A stretch of 17,988 nt of DNA from Mycolicibacterium porcinum (GTDB lineage Bacteria; Actinomycetota; Actinomycetes; Mycobacteriales; Mycobacteriaceae), in NCBI GenBank assembly GCA_001942045.1, contig MSTD01000045.1, positions 1 through 17,988 on the forward strand, given 5' to 3'. The notes under the pieces were generated by a model. The model did no database searches. It was not told the origin of the DNA and saw only the letters and a list, made by a program, of their open reading frames with translations. Each line of letters opens with the position of its first letter. Position 1 is the first letter of the stretch. Positions 1 through 8,260 of this stretch are shown here, in pieces. The position numbers and the translations under genes are program-made.

Positions 1-302
1 GCTCGAGCGACCCCTCGGTGGAAAACGGCGTGCGCAGCCTGCGCATGCATGCGTGCGTTCGCCGCTTTCCACGCCTGGGCTGTCAATCGCCAGCTCGAGC
101 GACCCCTCGGTGGAAAACGGCGTGCGCAGCCTGCGCATGCATGCGTGTGTTCATCGCTTTCCACACCTGGGCTGTCAATCGCGAAGTCGAGCGACCCTGA
201 GGTAGGAAACAGCGCGCAGCCGCCGCCCAACCGTTCATCGCTTTCCACACCAGGGCTGTCAATCGCGAAGCCGAGCGACCCTGAGGTAGGAAACGGCGCG
301 CG
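1..302. repeat. Tandem array of ~92-base units with internal hairpins
   Basis: Three junctions and parts of four units are visible. The marker TCGAGCGACCC recurs at 3, 95, 187 and, as CCGAGCGACCC, at 271, giving periods of 92, 92 and 84 bases. The first unit is probably cut by the window edge. Units 1 and 2 are nearly identical; unit 3 has lost 8 bases and diverged in its middle. Each junction holds an inverted repeat: TTTCCAC 66-72 with GTGGAAA 110-116; TTTCC 158-162 plus ACCT 165-168 with AGGT 200-203 plus GGAAA 205-209; TTTCC 242-246 with GGAAA 289-293. The array lies just beyond the 3' end of ppx2, so its minus-strand transcript could act as a string of terminators or as a structured RNA. 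Short open frames across it simply follow the repeat and have no convincing start. No gene is supported in 1-343. Confidence 0.85.
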
Positions 303-343
303 CTGAAGCATTTTCGAGAGCGCCGACGCGTCGTCGAGAACAG

Positions 344-1288
344 TCAGGCGATCGACAGCGCGATGCCGTCGAGGATGTCGTGTTCGCTGACCACGAGGTC
401 GCGAATGCCGGCCCGATCACGAAGCACCGCCGCCAACTCCTCGACGATGATCGCGCCGCCGCCGATCACATCGGCCCGGCCGGCATGCATCGGCCCGAGT
501 GCCAGGCGTTCAGCTTTGGTCATGCCGATCAATTGCTCGCACACCGCGAGCAGCTCATCGAATCCGATGCGGGACAGGTGGATTGCCTCAGGATCGTATT
601 CGGTCATCCGCTGCGCCAGCGCCGACAGCGTCGTCATCGTCCCGGCCACGCCGACCCAGGTGCGCGCTCCTTCGACCGGCACGACCCGCAGCGCTTCGGC
701 CAGGCCGTCACGGGCCACTGCCCGCGCCTGCGCCACCTCGTCGGCGGTGGGCGGGTCGGTGTGCAGGCATCGTTCGGTGAGCCGGACACACCCGATGTCA
801 GCGGAGAAGCTGGCCTGTACGGCGGTGTCACCGAGCACCAGTTCGGTCGAGCCGCCACCCAGGTCGACGACCACGAAAGGCCCTGCGGCAGGGTCGAGTT
901 CACCGACCGCGCCGCGGAACGACAGCTCGGCCTCCTCGGTACCGGTGATCACCTCGGCCACCGATCCGGGCACCACCTTGCCCAGCAGTCGCGCCGTCAT
1001 CGCGAAGAACTCGTCGCGGTTACCGGCATCGCGCGCCGCCGAGGTCGCCACCATCCGCACCGCGGTTACCGAATGCTGAGCCATCAGCGCCACATAGTCT
1101 GCCAGTGCGGATTCGGTGCGCGCCAACGCTTCCGCAGCGAACTCGCCGGTGGCGTCGACGCCCTGGCCCAGCCGGACCACCCGCATCTCGCGGTGCACGT
1201 CGCGCAGCTTGCCGTCCACCATGTCGGCGATCAGCAGACGAATCGAGTTGGTGCCACAGTCAATTGCGCCGACCCGACTCAAGCCCAC
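344..1288 (-). CDS. ppx2: Exopolyphosphatase / pppGpp phosphohydrolase family protein Ppx2
   Basis: A 314-residue member of the Ppx/GppA family (ASKHA fold), which cleaves terminal phosphate from polyphosphate or pppGpp in the cytoplasm. The first phosphate-binding motif is AIDCGTNSIRLL (residues 8-19), the family glutamate is in GTEEAE (116-121, probably Glu119) and the second phosphate loop is VVDLGGGSTEL (140-150). The length fits the short actinobacterial single-module form, which lacks the HD-like extension of long Ppx enzymes. The start is GTG at 1288, giving an N-terminus like the M. tuberculosis Rv1026 protein as I recall it. It overlaps the end of the DUF501 gene by 10 bases, so translation is probably coupled. 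Which substrate is preferred cannot be told from sequence; mycobacterial Ppx2 has been discussed as weak on polyphosphate. Confidence 0.93.
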   Translation of the reverse strand: MGLSRVGAIDCGTNSIRLLIADMVDGKLRDVHREMRVVRLGQGVDATGEFAAEALARTESALADYVALMAQHSVTAVRMVATSAARDAGNRDEFFAMTARLLGKVVPGSVAEVITGTEEAELSFRGAVGELDPAAGPFVVVDLGGGSTELVLGDTAVQASFSADIGCVRLTERCLHTDPPTADEVAQARAVARDGLAEALRVVPVEGARTWVGVAGTMTTLSALAQRMTEYDPEAIHLSRIGFDELLAVCEQLIGMTKAERLALGPMHAGRADVIGGGAIIVEELAAVLRDRAGIRDLVVSEHDILDGIALSIA

Positions 1289-1770
1289 ACCTCACGATCC
1301 AGGATTCCGGCCATCGCCGGTTCCACAGCCAACATCGCCAATGCTTCATCACCAAATGGGTTGACCCCGCGGCCTTTTGCCAACGAGTGGGCCATCACCA
1401 CGTGCAGGCACTTGACCCGGTCGGGCATGCCACCACCGGTGAACGTGGTGCCCAGTGGTTCGATCGCGTCCCGCTCGGCCAGATACGACTCATGCGCGCG
1501 CCGATACGCCGCGGCCAATTCCTCGTCGTTCAGCAGCCGCTCGGACATCTCCCGCATCAGCCCGGAGGACTCCAGCCGGCTGGCAGCCGCGGTGAGCGCC
1601 GGATGCGTCAGGTAGTACAGCGTCGGAAACGGCGTGCCGTCGGGAAGCCTCGGCGCAGTCTTGACCACCCCGGGCTCACCGTTGGGGCAGCGGTAGGCGA
1701 TCTCGAGGACTCCGCGCGGTTCACGGCCCAACTGCCGTGCCACGGCCTCGATGTCGGCGGGGTCAACCAT
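1279..1770 (-). CDS. DUF501 family protein (Rv1025-like)
   Basis: A 163-residue cytoplasmic protein of the DUF501 family, typically encoded between the ftsB-like gene and ppx in actinobacteria; its biochemical role is not established. The open frame extends upstream to 1884, but that extension is Arg/Pro-rich and lies inside the ftsB gene. ATG at 1770 is chosen because it is preceded by AGAGGA at a proper distance and begins the family-like MVDPADIEAVARQLGR. Landmarks are the early RCPNGEPGVVKTAPRL segment, the FPTLYYLTHP segment and the late segment with DRVKCLHVVMAHSLA, where the Cys-Leu-His is notable. Its start overlaps the ftsB stop by 8 bases and its end overlaps ppx2, so the three genes probably form one translational unit. 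A link to division or polyphosphate metabolism is suggested only by position. Confidence 0.9.
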   Translation of the reverse strand: MVDPADIEAVARQLGREPRGVLEIAYRCPNGEPGVVKTAPRLPDGTPFPTLYYLTHPALTAAASRLESSGLMREMSERLLNDEELAAAYRRAHESYLAERDAIEPLGTTFTGGGMPDRVKCLHVVMAHSLAKGRGVNPFGDEALAMLAVEPAMAGILDREVWA

Positions 1771-2467
1771 TGGGTCCTCTGGAGGGCTGGGCGGGAGGCG
1801 GCGGAACAGGCCCGCCGGGAGCAGGCCCACCGGGCGCCGGCGGCCCGCCGATGGTCGGGGAAACCCCGTGCGGCTCATCGGCAATCGTGTGCCACAGCGA
1901 GGTGTACCACGGCTGGCCCGCGGGCACCGTCGACCCGGGAAGCACCGGCGTTCCCGGGTCGGACACCATGGCCCCGGGCGGCAACTGCACCTGATACGGG
2001 GTGTCCCCGGGCATCACAAAGCCCAGCCGTTCCCTGGCCTGCGCCGCGATGTACACGGGATCGGCCAGTTTGACCTTCTGCTGCTCCAGGTCGGCGATCT
2101 GGGCCCGCAACCGTTCCTCGGTGGCTTTGAGCTGTTTCATCTCGGTGCGCTGGCCGAAGTAGGTGCGGACCGGCCCGGCGATGGTCAGCGTCAGCACACA
2201 CACCACCGCGGCCAGGATCGCCGCGCGGCGGGCCGTCGACCCGAACCGCTGCTCGGATTGCAGTTCGGCCTGCTGCTGAGCTTGCACCGCAATGGCTTTG
2301 GTGACCTTTTCCTCGGCCACCGGATCAGCCTGCGCCGGACGGGATTCAGCCGCCCGGCGGCGGGGCTGCGAAACGCGCGGCCGATTCGACTCCCCGGCCT
2401 TACCCGGCTTACCGGGTCGGGAGGCCGGGGACCGTCGCCTCGGATCGGGCCGCTTCGCTTCGGGCAT
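1763..2467 (-). CDS. ftsB: FtsB/DivIC-like septum formation initiator protein
   Basis: A 234-residue single-pass membrane protein of the septum formation initiator family (FtsB/DivIC), expected to act with FtsL and FtsQ in the divisome. In order: a basic, disordered N-terminal tail (1-50, rich in Arg, Pro and Lys); a short Gln-rich helix (60-75); a transmembrane segment (about 81-100); a coiled coil (about 104-134); the conserved DPVYIAAQARERLGFVMPGD element (136-155), the family hallmark; and a Pro/Gly-rich extracytoplasmic tail (165-234). The tails make it much longer than E. coli FtsB (about 100 residues), which is normal for mycobacterial homologues. ATG at 2467 lies 27 bases past the eno stop, so cotranscription with eno is likely. 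Function is assigned by family motif and position. Confidence 0.9.
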   Translation of the reverse strand: MPEAKRPDPRRRSPASRPGKPGKAGESNRPRVSQPRRRAAESRPAQADPVAEEKVTKAIAVQAQQQAELQSEQRFGSTARRAAILAAVVCVLTLTIAGPVRTYFGQRTEMKQLKATEERLRAQIADLEQQKVKLADPVYIAAQARERLGFVMPGDTPYQVQLPPGAMVSDPGTPVLPGSTVPAGQPWYTSLWHTIADEPHGVSPTIGGPPAPGGPAPGGPVPPPPAQPSRGPNG

Positions 2468-2494
2468 CGACTTACTGGTGCGCAGACGCCTGCG

Positions 2495-3853
<1,359 letters not shown>

Positions 3854-3874
3854 TCACTCGGGTCACTCGACGTG

Positions 3875-4606
3875 TCACAAGCCGTGACCGGCCGCGTACG
3901 CCGTCGCCCAGTCCCGGACCATCCGGGCGTACTGCTCGGAATTGTTGTAGGCCTTGAGCGCCTTCATCCAGCCCCGCGGGGTGGACAAGTCCTTGCCGTA
4001 CCAGCACAGCAATCCCGCCGCCGAGAGCGCCGCGTCGTCGAAGTTGTCCGGGCTCACCACACCGTCGTTGTTGGCGTCCACCCCGAAATGCCCCCAGGTC
4101 TCCGGGATGAACTGCATCGGCCCCATGGCGCGGTCCATCAGCGGATCGCCGTCCAGCTTGCCCTTGTCGGTGTCCGGAATGTGCAGGTTGCCGGACGTCC
4201 CGTCCAGTTGCACACCGCGGATCGGCGGGGTGACGTCGCCGTTGCGCGCGATCATCGCGCCGCGGTAGGTGCCGTGATGGCTCTCGACCATGCCGATGCC
4301 GGCCAACGTGGTCCAGGCCAGCTGGCAATTCGGGTTCTCCACTTGAGCAACGCGCGCGGCATAGGCGTACGCCTCGAGGGCGTTGACGGGCATGCCCAGC
4401 GCGGGAGCCCGCTGCGCGGCCCACTCGGTCAGCTGATCAGCAGGTCTGCCTTTGGCATAGGTGTCGATCGCGGGCACCGGATCCCCGGCCGGTGGCGGCA
4501 CACCCTCCGGAATTGGGGTCCCCAGATGCCACGAACAGCTGGATGCCAACAGCAGCGCTGTCGCAGCAATTACGGCGACAGCCCGCAGCCAACGCACTGG
4601 CGACAC
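3875..4606 (-). CDS. lpqU: Lipoprotein LpqU, lytic murein transglycosylase
   Basis: A 243-residue exported lipoprotein resembling Rv1022 LpqU, with an SLT-type (MltB-like) lytic transglycosylase domain that would cleave peptidoglycan glycan strands. Residues 1-24 form a signal peptide ending in an atypical lipobox ASSC with Cys24 as the lipidation site. The catalytic glutamate is probably Glu108 in GMVESHHGTYRG (105-116). The family motif GPMQF is at 162-166, and a calcium-loop-like DANNDGVVSPDN (177-188) follows, as in MltB/Slt35 proteins. The start is GTG at 4606 with GAGGGAG upstream; a GTG four codons in is an alternative. It is the first gene of the minus-strand cluster, 96 bases before eno, and is divergent from efeU. 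Confidence 0.92.
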   Translation of the reverse strand: MSPVRWLRAVAVIAATALLLASSCSWHLGTPIPEGVPPPAGDPVPAIDTYAKGRPADQLTEWAAQRAPALGMPVNALEAYAYAARVAQVENPNCQLAWTTLAGIGMVESHHGTYRGAMIARNGDVTPPIRGVQLDGTSGNLHIPDTDKGKLDGDPLMDRAMGPMQFIPETWGHFGVDANNDGVVSPDNFDDAALSAAGLLCWYGKDLSTPRGWMKALKAYNNSEQYARMVRDWATAYAAGHGL

Positions 4607-4732
4607 CGGACTCCCTCAACCCCGCTCTATCTGATTGGCCATCGTCGCATGCGCGCCCATGAACGCGACGGGCGACGGGTCTGTGGCACAAGAACGCCAG
4701 GTGAAGTCGAATCGACCCACAGACACCCCTGC

Positions 4733-4751
4733 TAAGGTGAGCCACGCCTTG
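4733..4751 (+). promoter_or_regulatory. Putative IdeR/DtxR iron box 1 upstream of efeU
   Basis: The 19 bases TAAGGTGAGCCACGCCTTG match 14 of 19 positions of the IdeR consensus TWAGGTWAGSCTWACCTWA. The left half is almost perfect; the right half keeps CCTT. The site is 65 bases before the efeU ATG in the lpqU-efeU divergent region, fitting iron-dependent repression of efeUOB. Assignment is by comparison with the remembered consensus. Confidence 0.5.
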
Positions 4752-4757
4752 CTATGG

Positions 4758-4776
4758 CAAGGCAAGGCTTACGCTT
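4758..4776 (+). promoter_or_regulatory. Putative IdeR/DtxR iron box 2 overlapping the efeU promoter
   Basis: The 19 bases CAAGGCAAGGCTTACGCTT match 14 of 19 positions of the IdeR consensus, including an unbroken central AAGGCTTAC. It lies 25 bases after box 1 and contains TACGCT (4770-4775), which fits a TANNNT -10 element. Repressor bound here would cover the -10 region of efeU. This overlap makes it the more convincing of the two boxes. Confidence 0.55.
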
Positions 4777-4815
4777 TTAGTGGTGATTTCACCCCGGTCG
4801 AACGAGGACGCTTTG

Positions 4816-5763
4816 ATGACTGCCATCTCGGACGTTCCGACCAGCACACTGGCCGCGTCCAACGTCACCTCACAGGTGTTCGGCAGTGGCCTGATCGGTT
4901 TGCGGGAAGGCCTCGAAGCCGCCATCGTCGTGTCCATCCTGGTCGCATTCCTGGTCAAATCCGAACGACGGGACGCCCTCAAATGGGTGTGGCTCGGAGT
5001 CGGCGCCGCGATCGCCATGACCGTGACCATCTTTCTGGTGATCCAGTTCGGCGAGAACACCATCAGCGGACTCGGCGCGGAAGCCATCGCCGGCATTGCC
5101 TCACTGATCGCCGTCGTCATCGTCACCACCATGGTGCTGTGGATGAAACGGGCGTCGGCCTCGATGTCGGGCGAACTGCGCAGCGAGATGTCGCAGGCGC
5201 TGCAGACCGGTGGCCTGGCGGTCGCGTTGCTGGCCTTCCTGGCGGTGGGCCGTGAAGGCGTGGAGACCGCGCTGTTCATGGTCGGCTACGCCGAAGCCGA
5301 GACGCTGTGGCCGCTGACCGGTCTGATCATCGGCGTGCTGATCGCCGCGGCGATCGCCTACGGCATGTACGCGGGCGCCGTCCGGATCAACCTCGTCAAG
5401 TTCTTCAAGTACACCGGCATCTTCCTGATCGTGGTGGCAGCCGGAATCCTCGCCTACGGCATCAAGGCGCTGCAGACCGTGGGCTGGATCCCCGGGCTGA
5501 GTGCCAAGGCCTTCGACATGAGCGGTGCGTTCGACTGGTCCGCCTGGTACGGCGAGATCATCCAGGGCGTCTTCAACATCGATCCCACGCCGACCGTGCT
5601 GCAGTTCGGGGCGTGGCTGGCCTACATCGTCGTGGTGTTGGCGCTGTTCCTGAAGCCGATCCGCGCCCAAGGCGCGGCCAGTGCTGCGACTTCGCCCGAG
5701 ACTTCCTCCGAGCCGACCGTCGAGCCGGAGACCTCCACCGCATCCGAAAGGTCGACCAAGTGA
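4816..5763 (+). CDS. efeU: EfeU, FTR1-family ferrous/ferric iron permease
   Basis: A 315-residue polytopic membrane protein of the FTR1/EfeU family, the permease of the EfeUOB iron importer. The two hallmark iron-binding REGxE motifs are intact: REGLE at 30-34 and REGVE at 146-150, each in a hydrophobic helix. About seven hydrophobic segments are visible, followed by a hydrophilic Ala/Ser/Thr/Glu-rich cytoplasmic tail (about 283-315). An in-frame GTG at 4780 exists, but ATG at 4816 is preferred: it has GAGGA seven bases upstream, and the earlier start would lie in the iron box/promoter. The stop overlaps the efeO start by 4 bases (GTGA), so the two are translationally coupled. Iron repression through IdeR is inferred from the upstream boxes. 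Confidence 0.95.
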   Translation: MTAISDVPTSTLAASNVTSQVFGSGLIGLREGLEAAIVVSILVAFLVKSERRDALKWVWLGVGAAIAMTVTIFLVIQFGENTISGLGAEAIAGIASLIAVVIVTTMVLWMKRASASMSGELRSEMSQALQTGGLAVALLAFLAVGREGVETALFMVGYAEAETLWPLTGLIIGVLIAAAIAYGMYAGAVRINLVKFFKYTGIFLIVVAAGILAYGIKALQTVGWIPGLSAKAFDMSGAFDWSAWYGEIIQGVFNIDPTPTVLQFGAWLAYIVVVLALFLKPIRAQGAASAATSPETSSEPTVEPETSTASERSTK

Positions 5764-6932
5764 AGCTGACCCCTGCCGTCAAGACCGGATTCGCGGCCAC
5801 CGCCGCGGTGCTGGCCGGCCTCTCGTTGAGCGCCTGCCAAGCCAAGGAGGCCGACGGCGGCAGCGCCAGCGGTGACGGTGCCAAGGGCGCCCAGATCACC
5901 GTCGACGCCTCCGACACCGAGTGCAAGCTGTCCGGCACCACCGCGACGACCGGGCCGAGCACGTTCGTCGTCACCAACAGCGGCAACAAGGTCACCGAGT
6001 TCTACGTCTACGGCGAAGGCGAACGGGTCATGGGCGAGGTAGAGAACATCTCCCCCGGACTCAAGCGCCAGCTCATCGTTCAGCTCACCCAGCCGGGCAC
6101 CTACCAGACCTCGTGCCGTCCCGGCATGGTCGGTGAAGGCATCCGCGGCAACTTCGAGGTGACCGGTGAAGCCGTCCAGGTCGACACCGAGGGCAAGTTC
6201 AAGGAAGCCGCCGACAGCTACAAGCGGTACGTGAACAGCCAGGTCGACGCGCTGGTGCCGGCGGTCGAGGAGTTCGTCGCCGCCGTCAAGGCCAAGGACA
6301 TCGCCAAGGCGAAGGCGCTCTACCCGACCTCGCGTGTCTACTGGGAGCGCATCGAGCCGGTCGCCGAATCCTTCCCGAACGACCTCGACCCGCGAGTCGA
6401 CCTGCGCGAGGCCGACCTCGAGCCCGGGCAGAAGTGGACCGGCTTCCACGCCCTAGAGAAGCAGCTGTGGGTGACCGGCCTGCAGCCCGACGCCAACGCC
6501 CTCGGCGACCAGCTGATCGCCGACGTAAAGGAACTCCAGGCCGGCGTCAAGGCACCGGACTGGACCATCGACTCCACCCAGATCGCCGGTGGCGCACAGG
6601 GTCTGCTCGACGAGATCGCGATGAGCAAGATCAGCGGCGAAGAGGACATCTTCAGCCACACCGACCTGTGGGACTTCCGGGCCAACGTGGAGGGCTCGCA
6701 GACCGCGGTGGCCTCGGTGCGACCGATTCTCGACGAGCGCGACGCCGAGTTGGGCAAGCGGGTGGACCAGCGGTTCGCCGATGTCGAGAAGTTGCTGGAG
6801 AAGTATCGTGACGGCGACGGATTCGTCTCCTACGACAAGGTGACCGAGCCGCAACGTCAGGAACTGTCGCGCGCCATCGACGCGCTGAGCAAAGAAGTGA
6901 GCCAGGTGCAAGGTGTCATCGCCAAGCAGTGA
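5760..6932 (+). CDS. efeO: EfeO, cupredoxin-M75 iron-uptake lipoprotein
   Basis: A 390-residue exported lipoprotein, the extracytoplasmic partner of EfeU. The signal peptide ends in the lipobox LSAC with Cys26. Next come a cupredoxin-like domain (about 40-140, with the conserved Cys in TECKLSG and in TSCRPGM) and a helical peptidase-M75/imelysin-like domain (about 150-390) carrying the HxxE motif HALE (230-233), a proposed iron ligand. Late signatures include SHTDLWDFRANVEGSQ. The start is GTG at 5760, four bases inside the end of efeU; no other start gives an intact signal peptide. The gene ends 20 bases inside efeB. Its length and domain order match E. coli EfeO (about 375 residues); the lipobox replaces the ordinary signal peptide of the enterobacterial protein. 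Confidence 0.95.
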   Translation: MKLTPAVKTGFAATAAVLAGLSLSACQAKEADGGSASGDGAKGAQITVDASDTECKLSGTTATTGPSTFVVTNSGNKVTEFYVYGEGERVMGEVENISPGLKRQLIVQLTQPGTYQTSCRPGMVGEGIRGNFEVTGEAVQVDTEGKFKEAADSYKRYVNSQVDALVPAVEEFVAAVKAKDIAKAKALYPTSRVYWERIEPVAESFPNDLDPRVDLREADLEPGQKWTGFHALEKQLWVTGLQPDANALGDQLIADVKELQAGVKAPDWTIDSTQIAGGAQGLLDEIAMSKISGEEDIFSHTDLWDFRANVEGSQTAVASVRPILDERDAELGKRVDQRFADVEKLLEKYRDGDGFVSYDKVTEPQRQELSRAIDALSKEVSQVQGVIAKQ

Positions 6933-8232
6933 TTCTCCGGAATCCACCCCGGGTGCCGAGCAGTCCGCCGGGTTCTCCCGGCGCAAGTTGTTCGGCGCCG
7001 CCGGGGTCACCGCTGCGGTAGTCGGTGCCGCCGGCGCCGGGGTGCTGGCCGGCCGCGCCTCGGCGGCCAGCACTCCGCACGGTTCCCTGCAGGGGCCGGT
7101 TCCGTTCCGCGGTGACCGCCAGGCCGGCATCATCACCGAGGCGCAGGACCGGATGCACTTCTGCTCCTTCGACGTCACCACGGACAGCCGCGATGACGTC
7201 GTCGCCCTGCTCAAGCAGTGGACGCAGATGGCCGAGCGGATGACGCGCGGCGAGGAGACCGAGGCCGGCGGAGCTGTCGACGGCAATCCGTATGCGCCAC
7301 CGTCGGATACCGGTGAGGCTCTGGGTCTTCCGGCTTCGCAGCTCACCCTGACCATCGGGTTCGGACCGTCGTTCTTCCGCAAGGACGGCAAGGACCGATT
7401 CGGCATCGCCGACAAGCAACCGGCCGAACTCAAAGACCTGCCGAAATTCCCCAACGAGACCATGGACCCGGCCCGCTGCGGCGGCGACATCTGTGTACAG
7501 GCATGTGCGAACGATCCGCAGGTCGCGGTGCACGCGATCCGCAACTTGGCCCGCGTCGGGTTCGGCACCGTCGCGGTGCGGTACTCGCAGCTGGGGTTCG
7601 GCCGTACCTCCTCCACCACCCGCGACCAGGCCACCCCGCGAAACCTGTTCGGGTTCAAGGACGGAACCAACAACCTCAAATCGGATCAGACCGATCTGCT
7701 CGACAAGAACGTCTGGGTAGCCGAGGGCGACGGGCCGGCCTGGCTCACCGGTGGCAGCTACCTGATCACCCGCCGAATCCGGATGCGCATCGAAAACTGG
7801 GACCGCACCACACTTCTGGAGCAGGAGCGGGTGATCGGGCGGCAGAAGGGCAGCGGCGCCCCCAACGGATTGCAGCAGGAGTTCGACGAGCTCGATTTCG
7901 AGATCACCGACGGCAAGGGCAATCCGAAGATCGACGTGGACGCGCATGTGCGGCTCGCCTCGGCCGAGCACCTGGGCGGCATCGAGATCCTGCGCCGCGG
8001 TTACAACTTCACCGACGGCTCGGACGGTTTCGGGCACCTGGATGCGGGCCTGTTCTTCATCGCGTTCGTGCGCAGCCCCGAGAAGCAGTTCATCCCGATG
8101 CAGCGGGAACTGGCCCGTAAGGACGCGCTGAACGAGTACATCACCCACACCGGGACGGCCATCTTCGCCTGCCCACCGGGGCTGCGTGACGGTGACGCGT
8201 CAGGGTACTGGGGTTCGACGCTGTTCGCGTGA
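6913..8232 (+). CDS. efeB: EfeB, Tat-exported DyP-type heme peroxidase
   Basis: A 439-residue DyP-type peroxidase/deferrochelatase, third member of the EfeUOB system, thought to oxidise ferrous iron or release iron from heme outside the membrane. The N-terminus carries a twin-arginine signal, FSRRKLFGAAG (residues 21-31), followed by an Ala/Gly/Val-rich core and a likely cleavage near residues 50-52 (RASA). The DyP motif GFKDG is at 247-251 with its catalytic Asp250. The probable proximal heme ligand is His345 in DAHVRLAS. The C-terminal DyP segment GYNFTDG ... LDAGLFFIAFVRSPEKQF is complete. The start is GTG at 6913, overlapping efeO by 20 bases, without a strong ribosome site, so reinitiation is likely. 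It ends 9 bases from the convergent serine hydrolase gene. Confidence 0.95.
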   Translation: MSSPSSDSPESTPGAEQSAGFSRRKLFGAAGVTAAVVGAAGAGVLAGRASAASTPHGSLQGPVPFRGDRQAGIITEAQDRMHFCSFDVTTDSRDDVVALLKQWTQMAERMTRGEETEAGGAVDGNPYAPPSDTGEALGLPASQLTLTIGFGPSFFRKDGKDRFGIADKQPAELKDLPKFPNETMDPARCGGDICVQACANDPQVAVHAIRNLARVGFGTVAVRYSQLGFGRTSSTTRDQATPRNLFGFKDGTNNLKSDQTDLLDKNVWVAEGDGPAWLTGGSYLITRRIRMRIENWDRTTLLEQERVIGRQKGSGAPNGLQQEFDELDFEITDGKGNPKIDVDAHVRLASAEHLGGIEILRRGYNFTDGSDGFGHLDAGLFFIAFVRSPEKQFIPMQRELARKDALNEYITHTGTAIFACPPGLRDGDASGYWGSTLFA

Positions 8233-8239
8233 GTTCGGG

Positions 8240-8260
8240 GCTCAACCCTTGGGGCTGAGC
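8240..8260. terminator. Candidate bidirectional hairpin between convergent genes
   Basis: GCTCA at 8240-8244 pairs with TGAGC at 8256-8260. After one mismatch, CCC at 8246-8248 pairs with GGG at 8252-8254. The hairpin sits at the meeting point of efeB (ends 8232) and the minus-strand serine hydrolase gene (ends 8242), partly inside the latter's last codons. There is no T-run. It could serve both directions as a weak mycobacterial terminator. Confidence 0.3.

Noticed and set aside
1..306. CRISPR array or small repeat-encoded protein at the left edge
   Set aside because: Units are contiguous with no unique spacers, so not CRISPR. The short frames lack ribosome sites and merely follow the repeat.
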